Source: a virus
Virus record (IMG/VR): IMGVR_UViG_3300025840_000158
Span: 1 to 30,971 of that record
Reading direction: 5' to 3' (one strand)
Length of the DNA stretch: 30,971 nt
Shown here: piece after piece, positions 23,117-28,668 of the stretch
How positions within the stretch are numbered: the stretch's first letter is position 1
Layout: the number at the start of each line of letters is the position of its first letter
Made by a program: the position numbers and the translations under genes
The notes under the pieces: generated by a model
Databases searched by the model: none
What the model was told of the DNA's origin: nothing
What the model saw: only the letters and a program-made list of their open reading frames with translations

Positions 23117-23785
23117 CGCGGCGATAGCATCAGCCTTGCGTTTGTGCACTCCATGGGCGGGAAATCCCACGATAACCTTGCGGTCGCGTTTGGCGCACAA
23201 CCCGCAATCGGCGCACGTTGTGTCCCGGTAGGTGGCAGGGCATTGAGCGACACGGCGCCCGGCCGGGGTTTCCGTCTGGCGGCCGTCGAACCCGGCGGGA
23301 AGAACAACCGCAACCGGGCCGATATCCAAGGCGGCGAGATCGTCGGCATGGGCTAGGTTATTGGCGGAAAGGTTAATCGTGAAACCTTCGCGGTTCGCAA
23401 TCGATATCGGAACCGCGTTCTCAGGCTTTGCAGGGTTGTAATGCGTGAAAGTAAACCCGCGGCGGCCCATGTTGGCGATCACGATTTCCATCAATTCGGC
23501 CGCGTTGATTTCTTCCCCGTCGCCGGGCAGGTCGCCTGCCTGATTATGGCGCCATAACTGGCCAGCCGGTAAGGCGGAGATTTTCTCGCACAGGGCCGCC
23601 AGCGACCCGCCGCGCGCGCCCCGCGTTACTTCATCCCAACGGCCCTTGAGCGGGTAACCGTCGGCGTAACAGCCGTTCCCACGGAAAGGGCAATCGTTCG
23701 GGCATGTATCGGCGGACGTTGTGGAAACCGGGATCGGCCCGGTTTTCGCGTTGCGGGATTTTTCGGTCAGGTAGTAATTGGTCAT
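23114..23785 (-). CDS. Cysteine-rich phage protein, DUF7227-like
   Basis: These 223 residues start MTNYYLTEKSRNAKTGPIPV. Cysteines cluster at C28, C32 and C39 (CPNDCPFRGNGCYADGYP) and at C182, C191, C194 and C197 (CPATYRDTTCADCGLC). The middle has QLWRHNQAGDLPGDGEEIN and INLSANNLAHADDLAALDIGPV. The end is RKVIVGFPAHG. This is the pattern of a conserved phage family (DUF7227, from memory). The Cys arrangement suggests an iron-sulphur or zinc centre in a radical-SAM-like or Gp37/Gp68-like barrel, but the reaction is unknown. Confidence 0.82.
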   Translation of the reverse strand: MTNYYLTEKSRNAKTGPIPVSTTSADTCPNDCPFRGNGCYADGYPLKGRWDEVTRGARGGSLAALCEKISALPAGQLWRHNQAGDLPGDGEEINAAELMEIVIANMGRRGFTFTHYNPAKPENAVPISIANREGFTINLSANNLAHADDLAALDIGPVAVVLPAGFDGRQTETPAGRRVAQCPATYRDTTCADCGLCAKRDRKVIVGFPAHGVHKRKADAIAA

Positions 23786-24017
23786 GTGTAGGACTCCATG
23801 GTTAAGGCGGCCGGATAACTGGTCGCGAGTTATTTATAAGCGATTTATCCCATAGCGTCAACACGGCCCGGGAACGGCCCGCCAGGGCTCACGGGGCGCG
23901 GGGGCCGGTTCACCCCGCCCGGACCCCGGAACGCGGCCCACGGCCCGCCGTACGCGGCCCGCGGTACGTTTAAGCAGGGAGGGGGAGGCGGGGGCCGCCT
24001 TGTTTCACTCTTAAAGT
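23786..24017. other. Non-coding GC-rich spacer
   Basis: No credible gene lies in this stretch. It holds the leader of the cysteine-rich gene (AACCATGGAGT close to its ATG), a short AT-rich part near 23820-23850 and then about 130 bases of very GC-rich sequence with words such as GCGGCCCACGG and CGCGGCCCGCGG. It ends in a half parS word (TGTTTCAC at 24001), probably chance. Confidence 0.6.
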
Positions 24018-24049
24018 TAAAAAGAAAGGGGCCGCACAATGGCGGCCCC
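24018..24049 (-). terminator. Intrinsic terminator after DUF932 gene
   Basis: On the minus strand GGGGCCGC, a 6-base loop and GCGGCCCC are followed by TTTCTTTTT. It starts about 25 bases after the DUF932 stop codon. Confidence 0.88.
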
Positions 24050-24073
24050 AAGTTAGCGTTTATGCGGCGCGGG

Positions 24074-25264
24074 TTAGGCGGCGACTTTATCCAACAGGGC
24101 GCCCGCCTTGCGCTCAATCTCGATCCGCGCGTCTTGATGCGGAACATCGCGGGCGATGGCGGTAATGGCCTGCGCCATGTCCCAAACGGAACTGGCGGGC
24201 TTGCCCTCTTCCTCGACATGGCGGGCCATGGCCGCACGGCCCATGCGGGCGGACAACCCGGCCCGTTTCGTGAGGAAATCCAGCCGGTCGTCATCGTCGC
24301 GGGCGACAATGGCGGACTGGGCAGCCTGCACGCCTTCCACAAAATTCCGGGTCGCGCCGGTGGCGAAACTTTCCAGCGCCGGGCGAGCTTCCGCCGCGAA
24401 CCGATCCGGCGCGAATTTAGTGTGCCGGATTTTGATTTCGTGGAAATTCTCGACGCCCCAGAGGTTGCGGTTCATACAAACGCCCCGCAGATACATCGCC
24501 GCGATGCCTGCCGTCTTGCTGCCGGTTTCGCTGTTCCACGCATAAAACCCGCGGAACATCAAATCGGGTTCGCCGTTCGCAAGCTTGCCGACTTCAATGG
24601 GGTTGCGGTCGTCGACAAGGAACACAAACACGTCGCGGTCGGATGCGAACAGGGTTGTGGTCTCTTTCGTGACAGGCACGTCGGGATCATAGACCGCCAT
24701 GCCGTCGCGGCTCCCGGTCATCATCCCCGGCACCTTCCAGCGTCCACCGCTAGCGTCCACAAGGTCGCTGATCGGCTTGAGGATTTCCCAGTCGAAAATC
24801 CGGCCGTAGTCCGGGCCGGTCGCGGCGCGGAGTTCCCCGCCGTCCTGTTGGTGGCCGTAGACCTTCACGAGCTCGCGGTTCCGGTTATAGCGCAGTCCCC
24901 ACTGAATGCAGTCGGCCGCAAGAGGGGCGGGAAGGTCTCGCAAGTAAGCCGCAGGCGCGCCGGATAGCTGCGAGAGCTGGCCGAAGGACCAGTTGGTCGG
25001 CAGGTTGAAATGCTCGCGCCCGTTCTCGTCGGCATACTCAATGGACAGGTCGCCCCGGCTTGGGTTCTCTTCGTCCACGCTGCCGACAACCCGAAGCTTG
25101 TGGGTGTCCACGGTCCGACTCGTCATCTGCTCCGCGTCGCGGCGCTTGAATTGCAGCATCTCGAAAAGCGACAGGAACTTCTGATCGTCGGGGCGGCTGT
25201 ACCAGTTGCTGCTGACAGCGCTGTTACCAATACCGTGGGCGATTGCGTTTGTAGTGTAGGACAT
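24074..25264 (-). CDS. DUF932 phage/plasmid-like protein
   Basis: These 396 residues match the DUF932 (phage/plasmid-like) family. The N-terminus is polar; then LPTNWSFGQLSQLSGAPAAYLRDLPAPLAADCIQWGL, YGRIFDWEILKPISDLVDASGGRWKVPG, SDRDVFVFLVDDRNPIEVG, FRGFYAWNSETGSKTAGIAAMYLRGVCMNRNLWGVENFHEIKIRHTKFAPDRF and a helical C-terminus follow. The family is common on phages and plasmids and related to the yfjQ/yubP genes; its biochemical role is unknown to me. GGAG lies 8 bases before the ATG, directly after a terminator-like hairpin, and a true terminator follows the gene. Confidence 0.9.
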   Translation of the reverse strand: MSYTTNAIAHGIGNSAVSSNWYSRPDDQKFLSLFEMLQFKRRDAEQMTSRTVDTHKLRVVGSVDEENPSRGDLSIEYADENGREHFNLPTNWSFGQLSQLSGAPAAYLRDLPAPLAADCIQWGLRYNRNRELVKVYGHQQDGGELRAATGPDYGRIFDWEILKPISDLVDASGGRWKVPGMMTGSRDGMAVYDPDVPVTKETTTLFASDRDVFVFLVDDRNPIEVGKLANGEPDLMFRGFYAWNSETGSKTAGIAAMYLRGVCMNRNLWGVENFHEIKIRHTKFAPDRFAAEARPALESFATGATRNFVEGVQAAQSAIVARDDDDRLDFLTKRAGLSARMGRAAMARHVEEEGKPASSVWDMAQAITAIARDVPHQDARIEIERKAGALLDKVAA

Positions 25265-25280
25265 TTGATTTTCTCCGTAT

Positions 25281-25308
25281 AAAAAAGGGGCGGGATTTGC
25301 CCCGCCCC
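25281..25308 (-). terminator. Terminator-like hairpin ahead of DUF932 gene
   Basis: On the minus strand GGGGCGGG, a 6-base loop and CCCGCCCC are followed by TTTTTTAT. It lies between the 32-residue gene and the DUF932 gene, and only about 16 bases separate the T tract from the DUF932 ATG. If it terminates, DUF932 needs read-through, so it may instead be a regulatory or mRNA-processing hairpin. Confidence 0.8.
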
Positions 25309-25355
25309 TCTTGTCTCATATTATCGCGTATGACGCAACAGTAATTTTTATAAAA

Positions 25356-25454
25356 TTATCTCCGCCTCCGCCGGGGCGGATTGCGCCGCGCACGTTCCAC
25401 GGCATCCGCGCCATACAGAAGCTTGGCCAGCCATTCGAGTAGGAAGAACATCAT
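25356..25454 (-). CDS. 32-residue hydrophobic/Arg-rich mini-protein
   Basis: A short frame encodes MMFFLLEWLAKLLYGADAVE followed by a strongly basic tail ending RRRRR (five arginines). The ATG is preceded by CCGGAGAAAAG, part of a 26-base leader that also precedes the pentapeptide-repeat gene, which is the main reason to believe it is translated. The N-terminal 14 residues could insert in or lie on a membrane, with the basic tail in the cytoplasm. A second ATG codon follows the first immediately. No homologue known to me. Confidence 0.5.
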   Translation of the reverse strand: MMFFLLEWLAKLLYGADAVERARRNPPRRRRR

Positions 25455-25455
25455 C

Positions 25456-25497
25456 TTTTCTCCGGGTTGTGTGCCGGGGGCGGGGTTGCCCCCGGCA
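25456..25497 (-). repeat. Hairpin-RBS leader cassette, copy 1
   Basis: On the minus strand an 11-bp stem GTGCCGGGGGC/GCCCCCGGCAC is followed by ACAACCCGGAGAAAA and the ATG of the 32-residue gene. A 26-bp stretch (25456-25481) is identical to copy 2 at 25819-25844. The hairpin has no T tract, so it is not a classic terminator. It may protect mRNA 5' ends or be a processing site. Confidence 0.75.
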
Positions 25498-25503
25498 CAT
25501 TGC

Positions 25504-25815
25504 TCATTCAACGAAATCAATGTGAAGCGCGGTTAAAAATGCGGAACACTGGCTAGGCTCTAACATGACGCCGTAAAGTGAAGTTTCATTGAGATTAGTA
25601 CCCTCAAGATTTGCGCCGCTAAGGTCGGCGCCGCGAAGATCAGCGTGGCTAAGATCAGCGCCGCTAAGGTTGGCGCCGCGAAGGTCAGCGCCGCGAAGGT
25701 TGCGGCCGCGAAGGTCAGCGCCGCGAAGGTCAGCCTCGCTAAGATCAGCGCCGCGAAGGTTGGCGCCTTCATGGGTGTGGACGACTTCGCCCTTGGTGCT
25801 TTTAATCTCGATCAT
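25504..25815 (-). CDS. Pentapeptide-repeat protein
   Basis: These 103 residues begin [20 protein letters not shown], then about 12 pentapeptide units A(D/N)LxG or close variants ([16 protein letters not shown]...), from about residue 17 to 80, and a short C-terminal part ([19 protein letters not shown]). The family forms a right-handed quadrilateral beta helix; some members mimic DNA and inhibit gyrase, but most are uncharacterised. With about three coils this one is short, and nothing proves a gyrase role. The leader is copy 2 of the hairpin-RBS cassette. Confidence 0.9.
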   Translation of the reverse strand: MIEIKSTKGEVVHTHEGANLRGADLSEADLRGADLRGRNLRGADLRGANLSGADLSHADLRGADLSGANLEGTNLNETSLYGVMLEPSQCSAFLTALHIDFVE

Positions 25816-25818
25816 CGT

Positions 25819-25857
25819 TTTTCTCCGGGTTGTGTGCCGGGGGCTTCGGCCCCCGGC
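25819..25857 (-). repeat. Hairpin-RBS leader cassette, copy 2
   Basis: On the minus strand GCCGGGGGC, a CGAA loop and GCCCCCGGC are followed by ACACAACCCGGAGAAAA and the pentapeptide-repeat ATG. The 26 bp at 25819-25844 are identical to copy 1; the loop and far arm differ, with compensating pairing kept, which supports a selected RNA structure. Confidence 0.75.
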
Positions 25858-25863
25858 GTTGAG

Positions 25864-26037
25864 CTATTCGATCTCAGTGTTGGGGTGTTCAAACGCGCGA
25901 GTCAGCTTGCGCTGAATGCGGATCACTCGATGAGCCTCAGACTGGCCGGGTTCGTCCGCCGGGTTCTGCTGCCACCATACGGCGTCCAGCGCGCGGCTTA
26001 ACATCTCAAGCTCTACGTCTGTTAAATTGATATTCAT
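25864..26037 (-). CDS. 57-residue helical protein, unknown
   Basis: These residues start [20 protein letters not shown], then [37 protein letters not shown]: two predicted helices around a Trp pair. The pattern LTxxELxxLxxAL...AHRVxxxxRKL is seen in small phage proteins of unknown role. GAGGAG 7 bases before the ATG at 26037 decides the start; the longer frame to 26130 overlaps the upstream gene in another frame. It overlaps that gene's end by 32 bases. Confidence 0.7.
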   Translation of the reverse strand: MNINLTDVELEMLSRALDAVWWQQNPADEPGQSEAHRVIRIQRKLTRAFEHPNTEIE

Positions 26038-26218
26038 GTTCGTTCTCCTCTTTTTCGGCTTGATAAATCTCCCACCGCGGGGCGAGATCAAAATCAAGCC
26101 CTGTCTGCTTCTCAATTTCGTAAACCTCACGCCTCGCGTCTTCTAACGTAGGGGCGTAGATTTCAAGGTATTGGAGGGTATCGAAGACCCAGAGCTTTTC
26201 TTTTGCGGTATCGCTCAT
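26006..26218 (-). CDS. Small protein with acidic/basic helices, unknown
   Basis: These 70 residues start MSDTAKEKLWVFDTLQYLEI and continue YAPTLEDARREVYEIEKQTGLDFDLAPRWEIYQ, ending in a charged tail. The strand-helix-strand pattern with a short helix resembles small phage proteins in the early region. The ATG overlaps the stop of the next upstream gene by 4 bases (ATGA), suggesting coupling. No motif indicates a function. Confidence 0.65.
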   Translation of the reverse strand: MSDTAKEKLWVFDTLQYLEIYAPTLEDARREVYEIEKQTGLDFDLAPRWEIYQAEKEENEHEYQFNRRRA

Positions 26219-26430
26219 GCCACCGCCCGTTCGATACGAACGTCCCCCTCGTCACGGTTCCAGTGATAGGTGACCGGGTCTTCGGTCTCCTCCACCTCAT
26301 ATCCGGTCGGCAGGGTCCATGCCGCGAAGCGGTCGGCGGCGCTGTTCAGCGCTTCCTCGCGGGTTGCAAACACCTGCGCGTTGGTGGCCCGGTCTCCTGC
26401 CGGGAAAGTAAAATAGATTCGATAGTTCAT
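26215..26430 (-). CDS. Small protein, unknown
   Basis: These 71 residues begin MNYRIYFTFPAGDRATNAQVFATREEALNSAADRFAAWTLPTGYEVEETED. The arrangement of an N-terminal strand, helix (REEALNSAADRFAAW) and strand (GYEVEE) resembles small ferredoxin-like-fold phage proteins. GGAGG lies 7 bases before the ATG. The gene is coupled to the next by ATGA. Function unknown. Confidence 0.7.
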   Translation of the reverse strand: MNYRIYFTFPAGDRATNAQVFATREEALNSAADRFAAWTLPTGYEVEETEDPVTYHWNRDEGDVRIERAVA

Positions 26431-26474
26431 ACCGCGTCCTCCGTGGTTTGTTGAGAGGCCTCCATCGTATGCGA

Positions 26475-26939
26475 TTATCTAGGACATATCAAGTCTATTA
26501 TCTGCTGCCAGTCGAAATGGCCTTCGGCATGGTAGGCGGGCTCGACAGCGGTTAGGCCTTCCATCTTCAGATCAACAGCCCGATCCCCGTGGAACAGAAA
26601 TACCTGCTGCGCCGCGTTTTTAGTCGGCACCTTCTTCACCAGCACCCAAACACTAGCGCGGCGGTGGTTTACCAACCACGCGACTTGATGCGGGCGCAAC
26701 TCGACCGCGTTGCCCGCAGTGGCCTTCAGCTCGACGAAGTGAAAAGCACCACGCTCGTCACAGATCAGGACGTCCGGTATCCCCGGCGTCGCCCACGTCT
26801 CCAGCCTCGTCGTATTCAGGTTCCGGTCCGTCTTCGCTAGACCTTCCTTCATTTGCCTCCAGAAGCCTGCTTCGCGCTTTTGCGCGGTTGCCGGAATTGC
26901 TCTCTCCCTCTGGGGTAACATCAATCGTGATCGGGGCAT
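26475..26939 (-). CDS. VRR-NUC-like nuclease overlapping terS
   Basis: These up to 154 residues show the PD-(D/E)XK pattern of VRR-NUC enzymes: TRLETWATPGIPDVLICDER with G-I-P-D (D56), then FHFVELKAT (E70, K72) and ELRPHQVAWLV (Q85). Such enzymes cleave branched or nicked DNA in replication and repair. The start is uncertain. An ATG at 26939 makes it overlap terS by 182 bases, while the ATG at 26852 (residue 30, before KEGLAKTDRNLN) gives a 95-base overlap and a GGAGG only 3 bases away. The family-like part begins near FWRQMKEGL, so at least the shorter overlap is real. Confidence 0.8.
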   Translation of the reverse strand: MPRSRLMLPQRERAIPATAQKREAGFWRQMKEGLAKTDRNLNTTRLETWATPGIPDVLICDERGAFHFVELKATAGNAVELRPHQVAWLVNHRRASVWVLVKKVPTKNAAQQVFLFHGDRAVDLKMEGLTAVEPAYHAEGHFDWQQIIDLICPR

Positions 26940-27438
26940 ACTGGTTCTTAATCTCCTCTAGGGCCTTCAAAACCTCTTCCTTACTCATGCTATCGATGGA
27001 GCCATGCCGGATTTCGGATTTGCTGACATAGATATTGCCCTGCGCCTGTCCTCGGCGGTACTCGGCTTGAACGGCTGCCGAATAAGCTCCGTTCTGCAAC
27101 GCCATGTCGCGGATAATCTGCAAGTCTCGGACATGCCGCTTGTAACTAATGCCGTACTTTTCATCTAGCTCGTCCCGGTAGGCGCGGATCGCGGCACAGA
27201 CATGGGGGCTGACGTTCGGGTTTGTCAGCTCATATGCGCGACTGTGGGCAGACCCCGCCGTGTATCCGGCATTGATTGCGGCTTCACGGAGAGTGATCTG
27301 GCCGTCCTTCGATACAAGCTCTTTAACGAATAGTTCTTGGCGTCGGGTCAGTGGGGTATTTACAGAGACCGGGGGGCGACCAGTCCTGCCCGTGAGAGGG
27401 CCGTTTTTCCCCGCCGGTTTCTTCTTTTTCGTCGGCAT
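26758..27438 (-). CDS. terS: Terminase small subunit
   Basis: These 226 residues start with a Lys-rich segment, then TPLTRRQELFVKELVSKDGQITLREAAINAGYTAGSAHSRAYELTNPNVSPHVCAAIRAYRDEL, the HTH region typical of terminase small subunits, which bind the packaging site. A helical middle and a disordered acidic C-terminus (PEPEYDEAGDVGDAGDTG) follow. It has a GGAG 8 bases before the ATG. It lies 4.3 kb from terL with accessory genes between, and its acidic tail is the part overlapped by the nuclease gene. Confidence 0.82.
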   Translation of the reverse strand: MPTKKKKPAGKNGPLTGRTGRPPVSVNTPLTRRQELFVKELVSKDGQITLREAAINAGYTAGSAHSRAYELTNPNVSPHVCAAIRAYRDELDEKYGISYKRHVRDLQIIRDMALQNGAYSAAVQAEYRRGQAQGNIYVSKSEIRHGSIDSMSKEEVLKALEEIKNQYAPITIDVTPEGESNSGNRAKARSRLLEANEGRSSEDGPEPEYDEAGDVGDAGDTGRPDL

Positions 27439-27728
27439 CAGGCTTCTCCAGTTAATAAGCAGTAGATTTTACCAAAATACGGTCTCTGTTTATACAGAGC
27501 CAGAAAAAAAATAATTGAAGAAGCAGCGCGCACCCCCTTAACGCAAACCCGCCCTTTATAGGTAACGTAAACTGGTATACACCCCAAAACTCCGTTACCT
27601 ACTTATGATACCTTCTAACCCCTTATAACATAACGCTATTATCCGAAAGGTAACGCGGTAACACCGGTAACAGGGTGTTTTTCAAAAATTTTTTTTTCAA
27701 TTTTGTCCCTATATATACGTAGTTTGCG
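27439..27728. other. Non-coding region, candidate origin or control region
   Basis: No gene is visible in these 290 bases. They hold six GGTAAC words (one extending into the DnaA-like gene end), a long A/T tract at 27678-27719 with TATATATA-like steps, and near terS the inverted repeat CTCTGT-TTAT-ACAGAG at 27484-27499. Together with the adjacent DnaA-domain gene this looks like an origin or an early/late control region; a terS promoter is probably also here but I cannot place it safely. Confidence 0.55.
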
Positions 27729-28046
27729 TTACCGGACCCGTGGGCCGCGGGCCACGGACTCCGCCAACTGCTCCACAACCCGTTGTAATTGTTCGCTTTC
27801 CTCGATTTTCCGCATCGCATATATGACTGTTGTGTGGTCACATTTTAGGGCACGTGAAATTTGTGACCCGGTGTAACCCATGTAACCTTTGAGGATAGCG
27901 ATGACGACCCATCTGGCGTGCACGACTTCTTGTCGGTGCGATCTGCCGGGTCCGGCGATATCTTTTATCTTTACTCCATAATAGGTTGCTGCCTCGTCGA
28001 GGACTTTTTGTCGTTCCCCGGCGGGGAATATGTAGGTACCTGTCAT
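27729..28046 (-). CDS. Stand-alone DnaA domain IV protein
   Basis: These 105 residues match the C-terminal DNA-binding domain of the replication initiator DnaA: AATYYGVKIKDIAGPGRSHR, HARWVVIAILKGYMGYTGSQISRALKCDHTTVIYAMRKIEE, with DHTTVIYA at 70-77 corresponding to the DnaA signature that contacts the DnaA box. The AAA+ domains are missing, so it cannot act as an ATP-dependent initiator by itself. It could regulate transcription, load a phage factor at an origin or compete with host DnaA. The C-terminus ends ARGPRVR over a repeated GC word. The upstream 20 bases hold a GGTAACG dyad. Confidence 0.88.
   Translation of the reverse strand: MTGTYIFPAGERQKVLDEAATYYGVKIKDIAGPGRSHRQEVVHARWVVIAILKGYMGYTGSQISRALKCDHTTVIYAMRKIEESEQLQRVVEQLAESVARGPRVR
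27738..27750 (-). repeat. GC 13-mer, copy 1 of 4
   Basis: CCGTGGGCCGCGG. The same 13 bases occur at 29839, 30074 and 30478. Here it codes for RGPR at the end of the DnaA-domain protein, and the + strand continues into GCCACGG, making a near-palindrome. Confidence 0.65.
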
Positions 28047-28049
28047 GGT

Positions 28050-28067
28050 GGTAACGGCTGCGTTACC
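28050..28067. promoter_or_regulatory. GGTAACG inverted repeat before DnaA-like gene
   Basis: GGTAACG, four bases, CGTTACC: a perfect 7-bp dyad 3 bases upstream of the DnaA-domain ATG, replacing a normal RBS spacing. Combined with the same half-site downstream, it is a likely operator, perhaps for autoregulation by the DnaA-domain protein. It also overlaps the stop codon of the upstream gene. Confidence 0.6.
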
Positions 28068-28191
28068 GTCTTTTCCGCCATGCGGACTTTGGTCCGAGGC
28101 TTTTGCGGTGATTCAGGGGGTATGGTTTATGCCTGCGGCGGTGTTTTTTGCGCGGCGTGAACTTGTTGGCGTCTTTAGATTTTTGGGCCAT
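28063..28191 (-). CDS. 42-residue very basic protein
   Basis: A short frame encodes MAQKSKDANKFTPRKKHRRR, followed by HKPYPLNHRKSLGPKSAWRKRR. Nearly half the residues are Lys, Arg or His. A GAGGGAG is 3 bases before the ATG; the longer frame to 28311 begins in unlikely coding sequence. It ends in the dyad just ahead of the DnaA-domain gene. The charge suggests nucleic-acid binding. A real gene is likely but not certain. Confidence 0.5.
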   Translation of the reverse strand: MAQKSKDANKFTPRKKHRRRHKPYPLNHRKSLGPKSAWRKRR

Positions 28192-28240
28192 TGGCTCCCT
28201 CAACGGTAGGGGTGTGGTTGAGGGGTAACTATACGATGTT

Positions 28241-28367
28241 ATGGGACGACCGGCAAAGAAAATAAGAAGGCGGAGCAAGAGAACCGCGCTCGGCTTCTGC
28301 ACGACAAGCAATCGCCTATGTAGACGAGGAGAAACGCACCATCTGGATCAAACCGCCGTTGGATTAA
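28241..28367 (+). pseudogene. Possible decayed plus-strand small gene
   Basis: Between two minus-strand genes, plus-strand reading with two single-base frame changes gives a sensible peptide: MGRPAKK, then ENKKAEQENRARLLHDK, then AIAYVDEEKRTIWIKPPLD and a stop at 28367. Each block lies in a different frame, so one base appears to be missing at two places. A GAGGGG is upstream. This would be the only plus-strand gene. It may be a pseudogene, a sequencing artefact or coincidence. Confidence 0.22.
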
Positions 28368-28371
28368 GTCT

Positions 28372-28668
28372 CTAGGAATCTCCGATGAGAGACACCAAGT
28401 CCTTCGGTTCGTACTGGTCGTCGTACGCCCCGTCTTCCCACCGCTTGCGGGTGGCGTTGGACCAGTGGCTCGGGATCGGGACGGGAAGGCCCGCAGCACC
28501 GCGGAGGCCCTGCATGTTGTATGTGACCGTTGCGCGGGGCAGCCCTGTCTCCTCGGCAACCTGCATGGGCGTCGGGCATTCGAGGTGCTGCGTCATGTAC
28601 TTCTTGAGGAACCGGAACACGATGTAACGGTTCGCTTTTCCGGTGATGGTGGATTTTTTGCCTTTCAT
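28372..28668 (-). CDS. Small HTH DNA-binding protein
   Basis: These 98 residues start MKGKKSTITGKANRYIVFRF, with a winged-helix/HTH core LKKYMTQHLECPTPMQVAEETGLPRATVTYNMQGLRGAAGLP: helix, turn and recognition helix TGLPRATVTYNMQGLR. The C-terminal part (SHWSNATRKRWEDGAYDDQYEPKDLVSLIGDS) is acidic. The ATG at 28668 overlaps the upstream stop by 4 bases; a longer frame to 28749 is a shadow. It is probably a transcription regulator of the early region. Confidence 0.72.
   Translation of the reverse strand: MKGKKSTITGKANRYIVFRFLKKYMTQHLECPTPMQVAEETGLPRATVTYNMQGLRGAAGLPVPIPSHWSNATRKRWEDGAYDDQYEPKDLVSLIGDS

Larger units (their letters stand above)
27561..28067. repeat. Cluster of eight GGTAAC motifs
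   Basis: GGTAAC or its complement occurs at 27561, 27594, 27649, 27657, 27666, 27728, 28050 and 28062 (start positions). Most copies are followed by G or A. By base statistics about 0.25 copies would be expected in 500 bases. Three copies at 27649-27671 are nearly head-to-tail at 8-9 base steps. They surround the stand-alone DnaA domain IV gene. They do not match the DnaA box TTATCCACA. Confidence 0.7.

Noticed and set aside
24001-24008. Half parS word TGTTTCAC
   Set aside because: An 8-mer is expected about once by chance in this window and the other half is missing.
23845-24342. 165-residue minus-strand frame
   Set aside because: Overlaps the DUF932 gene in another frame and reads through GC-rich spacer; Pro/Arg-rich.
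25645-26001. 118-residue plus-strand Ala/Lys repeat frame
   Set aside because: Mirror image of the pentapeptide-repeat gene; repeated DNA opens several frames.
27484-27499. Inverted repeat near terS as terminator
   Set aside because: The T tract is on the wrong side for the minus strand, and the A run on the plus strand does not fit either; at most an operator.
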